This document shows, one piece after another, positions 51,840 through 59,983 of a DNA stretch of 64,000 nt. Position 1 is the stretch's first letter; each line of letters starts with the position of its first letter. Under the pieces are notes generated by a model. The model was not told the origin of the DNA. It was given only the letters and a program-made list of their open reading frames with translations, and did not search any database. Source of the stretch: Mycolicibacterium insubricum. Its GTDB lineage: Bacteria > Actinomycetota > Actinomycetes > Mycobacteriales > Mycobacteriaceae. The translations under genes and the position numbers were made by a program. Where the stretch lies: contig NZ_AP022618.1 in NCBI RefSeq assembly GCF_010731615.1, forward strand, positions 3,658,001-3,722,000, given 5' to 3'.

Positions 51840-53150
51840 ATGGCCTGGGATTTCAGCACCGAACCCGAATTCGAAGAGCAGCTGGAGTGGATCCGCACGT
51901 TCGTGGCCGAAGAGGTCGAGCCGCTCGAGGTGGCGTTCCCGGGTTGTGAGTTCCTGCCGCTGGACGAGGTTCGCCGGCCGATCGTCGACCCGCTCAAACA
52001 GCAGGTCCGCGACCGCGGCCTGTGGGCCCCGCATCTGGGTCCGGAACTGGGCGGGCAGGGATTCGGCGCGGTCAAGCTGACGCTGATCAACGAGATCCTG
52101 GGCCGCAGCTCCTGGGCGCCGATCGTGTTCGGCACCCAGGCCCCCGACACCGGCAACGCCGAGATCCTGGCCCGCTTCGGCACCCGGGAACAGAAGGACA
52201 CCTACCTCGCCGGCCTGCTGTCCGGGGAGATCTTCTCCTGCTTCTCGATGACCGAGCCCCAGGGCGGTTCGGATCCGCGGGTGTTCACCACCGCCGCGGT
52301 GCGCGACGGGGACGACTGGGTGCTCAACGGCGTCAAGTACTTCTCCTCCAACGCCACGGTGGCGTCGTTCTTCATCGTCGTCGCCATCACCGACGCGGAA
52401 GTGCCGGTGCACCGCGGCGCGTCGACCTTCCTGATCCCGGCCGGCACTCCCGGTGTCGAGATCGTCGCCACCCACCAGCTGGCCGGGTCGCTGCCGCACG
52501 AGGCCGGGCACTCGCTGATCCGCTACGAGGACGTCCGACTGCCCGCCTCGGCGATGCTCGGCGAACCCGGCCACGGCTTCGAGATCCTGCAGGCCCGCCT
52601 TGCCGGTGGCCGCATCCACCACGCCATGCGGTCGATCGGCGTCGCCCAGCGGGCTCTCGACATGATGGCCCATCGCGCGAAAAGCCGGTACACCCAAGGT
52701 AGTTCGCTGGCCGACAAACAACTCGTCCAGGCGTTCATCGCTGACTCCTACGCCGAGCTGCTGCAGTTCCGGCTCACCGTGCTGCACACCGCCTGGCTCA
52801 TCGACACCGCCGGTGAGCACGCCGCCCGCAAGGAGATCGGCGTCTGCAAGATCCTGGCGTCCTCGGTGCTGAAGTCGATCGGTCTGCGCGCCATCCAGGT
52901 GCACGGCGCCATGGGCCTGACCGACCAGTTGCCGCTGACCACTGTGGTGCTCGGCGGCATCGCACTGGGGCTGGCGGACGGGCCGACCGAGGCGCACAAG
53001 GTCAACCTGGCCAAGATGATCCTGCGCGGTTACCAGCCCGAGGATCCGGAATGGCCCAGTGAGTTCCTGGAGCGCCGGGTCGAGGCCGCGAGGCTCAAGT
53101 ACCAGGGCCGGCTGACCGAGATCCCGGCGCTGCCCGGGTCGCCCCGGTGA
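51840..53150 (+). CDS. acyl-CoA dehydrogenase (ACAD10/11-like)
   Basis: A 436-residue FAD acyl-CoA dehydrogenase. Mid-domain signature FSCFSMTEPQGGSDP, FAD/tetramer segment IQVHGAMGLTDQLPLT and a C-terminal LADGPTEAHKVNLAKMIL are present. Together with the upstream APH-type kinase it reproduces as separate genes the kinase plus dehydrogenase combination of eukaryotic ACAD10/11, which degrades 4-hydroxy acids. It likely acts on a branched or hydroxylated acyl-CoA. ATG 51840 follows GAAGGAG. GTGA overlap leads into the TetR gene. Confidence 0.9.
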   Translation: MAWDFSTEPEFEEQLEWIRTFVAEEVEPLEVAFPGCEFLPLDEVRRPIVDPLKQQVRDRGLWAPHLGPELGGQGFGAVKLTLINEILGRSSWAPIVFGTQAPDTGNAEILARFGTREQKDTYLAGLLSGEIFSCFSMTEPQGGSDPRVFTTAAVRDGDDWVLNGVKYFSSNATVASFFIVVAITDAEVPVHRGASTFLIPAGTPGVEIVATHQLAGSLPHEAGHSLIRYEDVRLPASAMLGEPGHGFEILQARLAGGRIHHAMRSIGVAQRALDMMAHRAKSRYTQGSSLADKQLVQAFIADSYAELLQFRLTVLHTAWLIDTAGEHAARKEIGVCKILASSVLKSIGLRAIQVHGAMGLTDQLPLTTVVLGGIALGLADGPTEAHKVNLAKMILRGYQPEDPEWPSEFLERRVEAARLKYQGRLTEIPALPGSPR

Positions 53151-53773
53151 CTGCCACCCGCGCCGCGGCGGCCGTCGAGCGCGCCCTCGACGAACGCCAC
53201 CGCGCGGCCGGCGAGGAGGTGGAGCGGATCCTGGCCGCGGCGGTGCGGGTGATGGACCGCTGCGCCCCGGAGGCCCCGACGGTCACCGACATCACCGTAG
53301 AGGCCGGGGTGTCACGCAAGGCGTTCTACCGCTACTTCGCCGGCAAGGACGATCTGCTGCTGGCGGTGCTGGAACGTGGCGTCGCGATCATCGTCTCCTA
53401 TTTGGAGCACCAGATGGCCAAGGAGTCTGATCCGGCCGATCAGATCGCCCGCTGGATCGAGGGTGCGCTGGCCCAGGTCGCCGATCCGCACCTGATCAGC
53501 ATGAGCCGCGCGGTGGCCGGCCAGTTGCCCGAGGGCAGCGGTGGTGCCGACGCGATCATGGACCCGATGCGCGACCTGCTGACCGCGCCGGTGACCGCGC
53601 TCGGCGGCGGAGGACACGAGGTCGACGCCGTCTTCACCCTCACCGCCGCGACCATGCGCCGCTACGTCGGCTCGGCGGTGCGGCCCACTGTCGACGACAT
53701 CGCCGCGCTGGTCCGGTTCTGCCTGCGCGGGGTCGGGGCGGACCGCAGAACCGTTGCCGGAGGCGAAAGATGA
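53147..53773 (+). CDS. TetR-family transcriptional regulator, kinase/ACAD operon
   Basis: A 208-residue TetR regulator with HTH around PTVTDITVEAGVSRKAFYRYFAGKDDLL (residues about 44-71), preceded by an Ala/Arg-rich helix. Four-base overlaps on both sides place it inside the operon between the dehydrogenase and the quinone oxidoreductase. The palindrome GAGACT-N3-AGTCTC upstream of the operon (49939-49953) is its probable site. Ligand probably an acyl-CoA (inference). Confidence 0.87.
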   Translation: MTATRAAAAVERALDERHRAAGEEVERILAAAVRVMDRCAPEAPTVTDITVEAGVSRKAFYRYFAGKDDLLLAVLERGVAIIVSYLEHQMAKESDPADQIARWIEGALAQVADPHLISMSRAVAGQLPEGSGGADAIMDPMRDLLTAPVTALGGGGHEVDAVFTLTAATMRRYVGSAVRPTVDDIAALVRFCLRGVGADRRTVAGGER

Positions 53774-54747
53774 GGGCGATCCGCTGCCTGGAGTTCGGTC
53801 CGCCGGAAGACCTGGTGCTGACCGAGGTGGCCGAACCCGAGCCCGGACCCGGTCAACTACTGGTGCGGGTGGCCGCGGCCGCGGTGAACTTCCCGGATGT
53901 GCTGTTCCTCTCCGGTGGGTACCAGGTGGCGGTGCCCCCGCCGTTCACGCCGGGCAGTGAGTTCGCCGGCGAGGTCACCGCGCTCGGCGCCGGGGTCACC
54001 GAATATCGGCCCGGGGACCGGGTTTCCGGGTCGCTGCTGGTCGGGGCGTTCGCCGAGTACGTGGTGATCGACGCGCGGGCGGTGACCCGGGTGCCCGAGG
54101 GCATCGGGTTGGACGCGGCCGCGGCCTTCGGCGTCACCTACCGCACGGCGTATTTCGCGCTTCGCTCTGTTGCCGAGGTCAAGGCGAAGGACACCGTGGT
54201 GGTGCTCGGTGCGGCCGGCGGTGTGGGTCTGGCGGCGGTGGATCTGGCCGTGGCGATGGGCGCGCGGGTGATCGCGGCGGCGGCGTCGGCGGAGAAGCTG
54301 GCGCTGTGTTCCCGGCGCGGCGCGCACACCGTCGTCGACTACGACCGGCAGAACCTGCGCGATGCGATCAAGGCCGCCACCGACGGCCGCGGCGCCGACG
54401 TCGTGCTCGACCCGGTGGGTGGGCACTACTCAGAACCGGCGTTGCGTGCCCTGGGCCGCGGCGGGGTGTTCGTCACCCTCGGCTACGCGTCCGGGCAGAT
54501 CCCGTCGATCCCGCTGAATCTGGTGTTGCTCAAGGGCATCACGGTGCGCGGCATGGAGATCCGGACGTTCTTCACCGACCACCCCGAGGCCGCGCTGCGC
54601 GATACCGCCGAGCTGCACGAGATGTTCGCCGCGGGCCGGGTCGGCCCCTACATCGGTGCCCGGTTCCCGCTGGCCGAGGCCGGGGCGGCGATCCGCTTGG
54701 TCGCCGATCGCCGCGCCCTGGGCAAGGTGCTCATCGAGATGCGCTGA
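53770..54747 (+). CDS. zinc-independent NADPH:quinone oxidoreductase (MDR family)
   Basis: A 325-residue medium-chain reductase. GroES-like N-terminal domain, cofactor motif VVVLGAAGGVGLAAVDLA and the QOR-type DVVLDPVGGHYSEPALRAL are present; the structural and catalytic zinc ligands of alcohol dehydrogenases are missing. It may reduce a quinone or an alpha,beta-unsaturated carbonyl or enoyl-CoA. ATG 53770 overlaps the TetR stop. Last gene of the operon beginning at 49978; it converges with a P450 gene 4 bp away. Confidence 0.9.
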   Translation: MRAIRCLEFGPPEDLVLTEVAEPEPGPGQLLVRVAAAAVNFPDVLFLSGGYQVAVPPPFTPGSEFAGEVTALGAGVTEYRPGDRVSGSLLVGAFAEYVVIDARAVTRVPEGIGLDAAAAFGVTYRTAYFALRSVAEVKAKDTVVVLGAAGGVGLAAVDLAVAMGARVIAAAASAEKLALCSRRGAHTVVDYDRQNLRDAIKAATDGRGADVVLDPVGGHYSEPALRALGRGGVFVTLGYASGQIPSIPLNLVLLKGITVRGMEIRTFFTDHPEAALRDTAELHEMFAAGRVGPYIGARFPLAEAGAAIRLVADRRALGKVLIEMR

Positions 54748-54751
54748 GGGG

Positions 54752-55978
54752 CTACCAGGTGACCGGCAGGCTGTAGACGCCGTAGGCCAGCCGGTCGTCC
54801 TTGAAGTCCACCTCGTCGAGCGGGATGGCCAGGCGCATCGTCGGGATCCGGCGGAGCAAGGTGTGGAAGACGATCTGCATCTCGGCGCGGGCCAGCTGCT
54901 GGCCGACGCACTGGTGCCGGCCGTAGCCGAAGGCCAAGTGATGATTGGCGTTCTCCCGGTCCAGCTGCAGCCGATCCGGGTGGGCGAACGTCGCACCGTC
55001 CCAGTCGGCCGGGGCCAGATCGAGGATGACGCCGTCGCCGGCCTTGATCGTCACCCCGTCGATCTCGATGTCCTCCACCGCGATCCGGCGCTGGCCATTC
55101 TGGATGATGGACAGGTACCGCATCAGCTCCTCGACGGCGTTGGCGATCACCTTCGGGTCGTCGGTGTTGCGCAACAGGTCGGCCTGCTCGGGGTTCTCCA
55201 GCAGCGCCAGCACACCGATGCCGATCATGTTGGCGGTGGTCTCGTGCCCGGCGATCAGCAGCCCGGTGCCCAGCTGGGCGGCCTCCTTCACGCTGATCTC
55301 CCCTGCGGTGACCCGCTCGGCCAGGTCGGACACCGCGTCCTCGGCCGGGTTGGCCTGCTTCTCCTCGACCAGGTCGATCAGGTACTGGTGCAGGCTCATC
55401 GCACCCTTCTGCATGGCGTCGGCCGCGGCGAACCGGGCCAGCCCGGCGTTGGCGTGCTCCTGGAAGAACTCGTGGTCTTCGTAAGGGACGCCGAGCATTT
55501 CGCTGATCACCCGGGTCGGGACCGGCAGTGCGATCTGGCTGACGATATCGGCGGGCGGACCGGCGGCCAGCATGGCGTCGATGCATTCGTCGGTCACCTG
55601 CTGGATGATCGGGCGCAGGCCCTCCACCCGCTTGAAGGTGAACGGCTTGGACAGCATCCGGCGGAAGCGGGTGTGCTCCTCGGCGTCGGAGGTGAACACC
55701 GAGCGCGGCCGCTTGTCGACGGTGGCCAGCATGTGCTCGTTCCAGTGCGGGAAGCCGGGCTTGCGGTCGTCGACGCTGATCCGCGAGTCGGCGAACAGCG
55801 AGCGTGCCGTGTCATAGCCGGTGACCAGCCACGGGGTGCTGCCGTCCCAGATCCGCACCTGGGTCAGCGGCGCCTCGTCGCCCAGGGCGAGCATCTGCGG
55901 GGGCGGGGAGAACGGACAGGTACGGTCGCGCTCCATCGGGTACTCGGGAATGTCGGTGCGAGTGACGGTTTCGGTCAT
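54752..55978 (-). CDS. cytochrome P450 (CYP105-like)
   Basis: A 408-residue P450 with I-helix GTGLLIAGHETTANMIG, ExxR in EELMRYLS and haem loop FGYGRHQCVGQQLAR (ligand Cys357). The CPFSPPPQ N-terminal motif and the haem loop resemble actinobacterial CYP105/CYP107 types; the family name is a tentative match. A [3Fe-4S]-type ferredoxin gene lies 53 bp upstream and a TetR gene before it, so this is a three-gene unit with its own electron carrier. Converges with the quinone oxidoreductase gene. Confidence 0.92.
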   Translation of the reverse strand: MTETVTRTDIPEYPMERDRTCPFSPPPQMLALGDEAPLTQVRIWDGSTPWLVTGYDTARSLFADSRISVDDRKPGFPHWNEHMLATVDKRPRSVFTSDAEEHTRFRRMLSKPFTFKRVEGLRPIIQQVTDECIDAMLAAGPPADIVSQIALPVPTRVISEMLGVPYEDHEFFQEHANAGLARFAAADAMQKGAMSLHQYLIDLVEEKQANPAEDAVSDLAERVTAGEISVKEAAQLGTGLLIAGHETTANMIGIGVLALLENPEQADLLRNTDDPKVIANAVEELMRYLSIIQNGQRRIAVEDIEIDGVTIKAGDGVILDLAPADWDGATFAHPDRLQLDRENANHHLAFGYGRHQCVGQQLARAEMQIVFHTLLRRIPTMRLAIPLDEVDFKDDRLAYGVYSLPVTW

Positions 55979-56031
55979 GGCGGGTCCTTTGCGGGTAGGT
56001 CAATCCGTGGGCTGGGTGTTGACGACGGCGG

Positions 56032-56226
56032 TCAGTCGGTCACTGCGATGGCGCGGCCCGGGCAGGCCAGGGCCGCGGCGTGCACGGCGGCGGCGTGTTC
56101 GGCCGACGGGTGGGGGTCCAGCAGCACGACCACGCCGGCGTCGTCGTCCTGGTCGAAGACCTCCGGGTCGTTGAGTACGCAGTTGCCGCTGGAAACGCAG
56201 CGGCTCTGGTCGACGGTTACCTTCAT
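56032..56226 (-). CDS. [3Fe-4S]-type ferredoxin, P450 partner
   Basis: A 64-residue ferredoxin with cysteines 10, 16 and 55 (CVSSGNC ... CPGRAI) and the PEVFDQDDD segment typical of actinobacterial P450-linked single-cluster ferredoxins. It should pass electrons to the adjacent P450; no ferredoxin reductase gene is present in the window, so one encoded elsewhere must serve. Confidence 0.93.
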   Translation of the reverse strand: MKVTVDQSRCVSSGNCVLNDPEVFDQDDDAGVVVLLDPHPSAEHAAAVHAAALACPGRAIAVTD

Positions 56227-56262
56227 GGCGTGTCCTCGGGCTGGATCGGGCTGGGCTGGTGA

Positions 56263-56913
56263 CTAGGGAGCAGCGGAGACCGGGGCCGACAGCATCCCGG
56301 TGATGGCATCGGTCACGGCGGCGGCCGTGGAATCCCAGTCGGCGTGCGGCGTCGGCTGCCCGGCGGCCACCGCCCGCTCCCGGTCGGCGAACATCGCCAC
56401 GATGAGGTGCCGCGCCATCGTATTGCGTTCCACCCGAACCTCTTCGGAAAATCCGGGCAGGGCTCCGCGCAGTCCTTCGATCATCCGCAGCACGGCCGGC
56501 GAGGTCAGCGATTCGGCCGAGGCGATGTCGCGGTGGGCGGGGTCGGGCATCAGCTGGGCGGAGAACCGGGCGTACCAGCTGGGCTCCCCCAGTTCGGTCA
56601 GGTAGCGGGCCAGCGGATAGACCAGCGCGCTCACCCAGTCCCGCAGCGTGGCGTCGGGCCCGAGGCCGTCCACCATCTGCTGGCAGATCCGCTCGACGGC
56701 CTCGTTGTGCCGGCGCACGATGGCCCGGATCAGGTCGGCCTTGGTGCCGAAGTGGTAGCCCACGGCGGTGTTGTTGCCGCAGCCCGCCGCCTCGCTGATC
56801 TGCCGGTTGGACACCGCCGCGATGCCGTCCTCGGCGAAGAGCCGCTCGGCGGCGGCCAGGATCGCCTCCCGCGTCGCGTCGGCGCGGTCACGACGAACGG
56901 TCGAGGTGGCCAT
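56263..56913 (-). CDS. TetR-family transcriptional regulator, P450-ferredoxin operon
   Basis: A 216-residue TetR regulator with HTH at about residues 12-60 (VSNRQISEAAGCGNNTAVGYHFGTKADLI). First gene of the TetR, ferredoxin, P450 unit. A 28-bp perfect palindrome begins 25 bp upstream of its ATG, so it almost certainly represses its own promoter and thereby the P450. Confidence 0.9.
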   Translation of the reverse strand: MATSTVRRDRADATREAILAAAERLFAEDGIAAVSNRQISEAAGCGNNTAVGYHFGTKADLIRAIVRRHNEAVERICQQMVDGLGPDATLRDWVSALVYPLARYLTELGEPSWYARFSAQLMPDPAHRDIASAESLTSPAVLRMIEGLRGALPGFSEEVRVERNTMARHLIVAMFADRERAVAAGQPTPHADWDSTAAAVTDAITGMLSAPVSAAP

Positions 56914-56937
56914 GTCATCCAGTGAAGCAATCCGCGC

Positions 56938-56965
56938 AATTTAAGTCAAGTGATTGACTTAAATT
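56938..56965. promoter_or_regulatory. 28-bp perfect palindromic operator upstream of TetR-ferredoxin-P450
   Basis: Arms AATTTAAGTCAA and TTGACTTAAATT, 12 bp each and perfectly complementary, around GTGA. It is AT-rich against a GC-rich background and placed between the TetR start (56913) and the stop of the upstream SDR (56970). The TTGACT of the right arm, read on the minus strand, also offers part of a -35-like element, so operator and promoter probably coincide. Confidence 0.78.
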
Positions 56966-56969
56966 CTGT

Positions 56970-57770
56970 CTACCCCGCCTGGTCGGGTTTGGAGCTGCGG
57001 ATCACCTTGCCGGCGACCGTCCCGCCGTCGATCGGCAGCACCGTGCCGGTGATGTAGGCCGACCGGTCACCGGCCAGGTACACCACGGCCTCGGCGACAT
57101 CCTCCACCGTGCCCTCCCGCTTGAGCGGGCGGTCGGCGCGCATCTGCGCCCGGATACCGGCTTCGAAGGCCTCCAGTCGCTCCCGGTCGGCACCCGCGGC
57201 CGACTTGCTGACGATGGCGGTCCGGATATTGCCCGGTGCGATCGCGTTGACCCGGATCTCGTGGCGGGCCAGCTCGATGGCGGCGGACTTGGTGAACTGG
57301 ATCACCGCGGCCTTCGACGCCCGGTAGGTCTGCACTCCCCCGCCGGCCTGGATGCCGCCGATGGAGGTCAGGTTGATGATCGAGCCGCCGCCGTGTTCGG
57401 CCATGTACCGCGCGGCGTCGCGGGTACCGGCCATCACGCCGAGCACGTTTACCGCCATCACCTGGTGGAAGTCGGCCAGGTCGTCGTCGAGGAACCGCCG
57501 GTGCATGGTGCCCGACACCCCGGCATTGTTGACCATGATGTCCAGGCCGCCGAATTCCGTGATCGCCAACTGCACCAGGGCGCCCACCTGCTCGATGTCG
57601 GCGACGTCGGTGCGCAGGAACAGCGCACCCTCCGGTAGATCGTCGGGTTCGGTGACGTCCCCGATGGCGACCTGGGCGCCCTCGGCCGCCAAGCGCTCGG
57701 CAATGCCGCGGCCCAGCCCGGCGGCGCCACCGGTCACCACCGCGACCTTGCCCTCCAATTCGCCTGCCAT
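56970..57770 (-). CDS. short-chain dehydrogenase/reductase
   Basis: A 266-residue classical SDR: TGGAAGLGRG cofactor motif, NNAGVSG, catalytic serine in NLTSIGG, YRASK, and C-terminal ITGTVLPIDGG. An aspartate after strand 2 (AIGDVTEPDD) favours NAD. It is the last gene of the long minus-strand operon that runs in from beyond the window end. Likely oxidises a secondary alcohol of the pathway substrate. Confidence 0.9.
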   Translation of the reverse strand: MAGELEGKVAVVTGGAAGLGRGIAERLAAEGAQVAIGDVTEPDDLPEGALFLRTDVADIEQVGALVQLAITEFGGLDIMVNNAGVSGTMHRRFLDDDLADFHQVMAVNVLGVMAGTRDAARYMAEHGGGSIINLTSIGGIQAGGGVQTYRASKAAVIQFTKSAAIELARHEIRVNAIAPGNIRTAIVSKSAAGADRERLEAFEAGIRAQMRADRPLKREGTVEDVAEAVVYLAGDRSAYITGTVLPIDGGTVAGKVIRSSKPDQAG

Positions 57771-57779
57771 GTGCGCGTC

Positions 57780-58610
57780 CTATCTACTCTGCTCGGTGAG
57801 GAAGTCGATCAGCAGCCCGGCGACGGCGTCGGGCCGTTCGATCTGCGGGCAGTGCCCGGCGTCCGGCACGACGGCCGAGCGGGCACCGGGGATCTGCGCG
57901 GCGATCTCGGCCGCCCAGCCGGCCGGCAGCAGCTTGTCCGCGCCACCCTCGACGATCAGCGTCGGCACCGAAATCCGTTGGTAGTCACGAGCACTGGATA
58001 CCGGCGGGGCCGGCTCGGCGCCCGGGCGGCGGAACCGGGCCGCGGCGATGGCCTCCCACGCGCCGGGCAGCGTCGCCGATTCGTGGCGCCGGGCCACCAG
58101 GGCGTCGTCGGCCGCGTACGCCGGGTCGGCGAACAACGCGGTGACGATGCGCCGCATGGAGTCGAAGGTGGCGTCGTAGTCATACAGCGCCGCCATGTGT
58201 TCGTTGCGCTGGATCTCCCCGCCACCGCAGATGGCCACCAGAGCGTTCATCGGCAGCACCGGCGTCTCGCCGGTGGCGTCGACCAGCAGGTTGATCGCCC
58301 CCATCGAGTTGCCGACGAAGGCCGCCGACTCGATACCGAGAGCCCGGGTGAAAGCGGCGATGTGCCGGATCCGCATACCGCGGCCGTCCACGAAGTCCAG
58401 TACCTTCGCCGATTCGCCGTAGCCGAGCTGGTCCGGGGCGATCACCCGGAAGTGCTGTGCGAGTGCGGGAATCAGCTCCGACCAGCCGATCGGGGCGCTG
58501 GCGCCGAATTCGCCGCCGTGCAGCAGGATCACCGGGTCCCCGGATCCGGCCTCCAGGTAGCCGGTGGTCAGGCCGTCGACGACGATCCTCGAGTACGCGA
58601 TATCGCTCAT
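57780..58610 (-). CDS. alpha/beta hydrolase, meta-cleavage-product-hydrolase-like
   Basis: A 276-residue alpha/beta hydrolase: oxyanion HGGEFGASA, nucleophile GNSMGA (Ser102), acid in VEGGADKLLP and histidine in DAGHCPQIERP. The GNSMGA elbow and the C-terminal GHCPQIERP resemble C-C hydrolases of meta-cleavage pathways (BphD/HsaD type). It may cleave a ring-opened vinylogous diketone or simply a lactone/ester. Neighbouring genes favour ring degradation. Confidence 0.85.
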   Translation of the reverse strand: MSDIAYSRIVVDGLTTGYLEAGSGDPVILLHGGEFGASAPIGWSELIPALAQHFRVIAPDQLGYGESAKVLDFVDGRGMRIRHIAAFTRALGIESAAFVGNSMGAINLLVDATGETPVLPMNALVAICGGGEIQRNEHMAALYDYDATFDSMRRIVTALFADPAYAADDALVARRHESATLPGAWEAIAAARFRRPGAEPAPPVSSARDYQRISVPTLIVEGGADKLLPAGWAAEIAAQIPGARSAVVPDAGHCPQIERPDAVAGLLIDFLTEQSR

Positions 58611-58614
58611 GGGC

Positions 58615-59373
58615 TCAGTTCGGGATCAGCGGCCCGACGGGCCGGGTGGTGGTGGCGTGGACCAGCAGCGCGGCCAGCTCGGCCGGCCGGCTCAGAAACG
58701 GTGAGTGCGAAGTGTCGATGGACAGTTGCTCCACGCCCAGCCGACGGGCCACGGTGTCGGCCAGCCAGCGCGGCATGGACCGGTCCTGTTCGCAGACGAT
58801 GAAGCTCCGCGGCAGGTCGGCGTCCCAGAACCGCGAGATGGACACCGGGGTGATCGTGGTGTCGCCGAATCGTTCCGGGCCCAGCCGCTCGAACGCCCAC
58901 CGGGCGGTGGCCTCGTCGCAGTCATGGTAGAAGTAGCGCCACGCGCCGTCGAAGTCGGCGAACGTCATCGCGCCGTCGGAGTCGAAGTGCAGGTAGCCGA
59001 GCATCTCGCCGGTGTCGGCGTCGAACTCACCGTCTTCGTGGTCGCGCATCGCCATCGCCTCGGGGTACGTGCGGCCCTCCCGCGGCAGCGCGGCGGCCAG
59101 GTAGACCAGATGCGACACCAGATCCGGTGCGGCATCGGCGGCCAGGGTCATGTCGAAACCGCCCCCGGAGTGCCCGACCAGCACATCTCGGGGCTCCATC
59201 ACGGTGGTGATCGCCTCGGTGCGGTTGGCCAGGGTGGATTCCTCATCGACTCGGGCGCCGTGACCGGGCAGATCCACCGCTACCGCGTCGTGGCCGAGCT
59301 TGTTCAGCTCGGCGATGGTCGCATCCCAGCACCACGCGGCGTGAAAGCCGCCGTGCACCAGGACGAACCGCAT
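58615..59373 (-). CDS. alpha/beta hydrolase (SABP2/esterase-like)
   Basis: A 252-residue compact alpha/beta hydrolase starting directly with strand MRFVLVHGGFHAAWCWDATI. It has nucleophile GHSGGG (Ser69) and C-terminal DTSHSPFLSRPAEL histidine, the layout of the salicylate-binding-protein/hydroxynitrile-lyase group. Probably an esterase or lactonase. The stop is 4 bp from the next hydrolase start, and its own ATG lies directly beside the FMN-reductase stop. Confidence 0.86.
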   Translation of the reverse strand: MRFVLVHGGFHAAWCWDATIAELNKLGHDAVAVDLPGHGARVDEESTLANRTEAITTVMEPRDVLVGHSGGGFDMTLAADAAPDLVSHLVYLAAALPREGRTYPEAMAMRDHEDGEFDADTGEMLGYLHFDSDGAMTFADFDGAWRYFYHDCDEATARWAFERLGPERFGDTTITPVSISRFWDADLPRSFIVCEQDRSMPRWLADTVARRLGVEQLSIDTSHSPFLSRPAELAALLVHATTTRPVGPLIPN

Positions 59374-59970
59374 CTAGGCGCCCCGATCCGGCCGGGCCGC
59401 GGCGAACGACGTGGCGAACGTCAGCACCTGATTGGCCAGCAGCTCAAGCTGATTGCTGACGGTGGCATCCGTGAGCGCTCCGCTCTCGTCCCAGATCGGG
59501 TCGGCGGAGTTGATCGCCACGCCCAGCGGGGTGGGCCAGGCGCGCAGCGAATGGCCGATGACCCGCAGTTGGCCCAGGGTGCCGACGGCGGCCTGCCAGC
59601 CGTAGGCGCAGGTAATCACCCCCCACGGGGTGTTGTCCAGGTAGACGCGTGGGTCGCTGCGCAGGTCCTCGATGTAGTCCAGGGCGTTCTTCACCAGACC
59701 GGAGATCGCGCCGTGGTAGCCCGGGGAGGCGACGACGACGGCGTCCGCCTCGCGCAGCGAGGCCACCAGTTCGGCCGCCTTGGGGGTGCGCTCGAGGTTG
59801 TGCGGGGCGTACATCGGCAGGTCCAGCTCCGGTCCGCCGTACATCTTGGTGCGCCCGCCGAGGCGTTCCACGGCGTCCAGGCAGTGCTTGAGCGCACGTT
59901 CGGTCGAGGAGTCGGCGCGCAACGTGCCGCCGATACCGACGACCAGGGGGGCCCGCTTGTTTTCGGTCAC
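59374..59970 (-). CDS. NADPH-dependent FMN reductase
   Basis: A 198-residue flavodoxin-like reductase: GIGGTLRADSSTERAL phosphate-binding loop and SPGYHGAISGLVKNALDYIEDL, the SPxYxGxxxGxLKNALD motif of the NADPH:FMN reductase family. It would supply reduced FMN to the luciferase-like monooxygenase(s) of this region (61804-63111 in the same operon, perhaps 43869-45167). GTG 59970 is preferred because AGGAGAAG lies 8-9 bp upstream; the longer frame has no support. Confidence 0.88.
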   Translation of the reverse strand: MTENKRAPLVVGIGGTLRADSSTERALKHCLDAVERLGGRTKMYGGPELDLPMYAPHNLERTPKAAELVASLREADAVVVASPGYHGAISGLVKNALDYIEDLRSDPRVYLDNTPWGVITCAYGWQAAVGTLGQLRVIGHSLRAWPTPLGVAINSADPIWDESGALTDATVSNQLELLANQVLTFATSFAAARPDRGA

Positions 59971-59983
59971 GTTCGTGCTTCTC

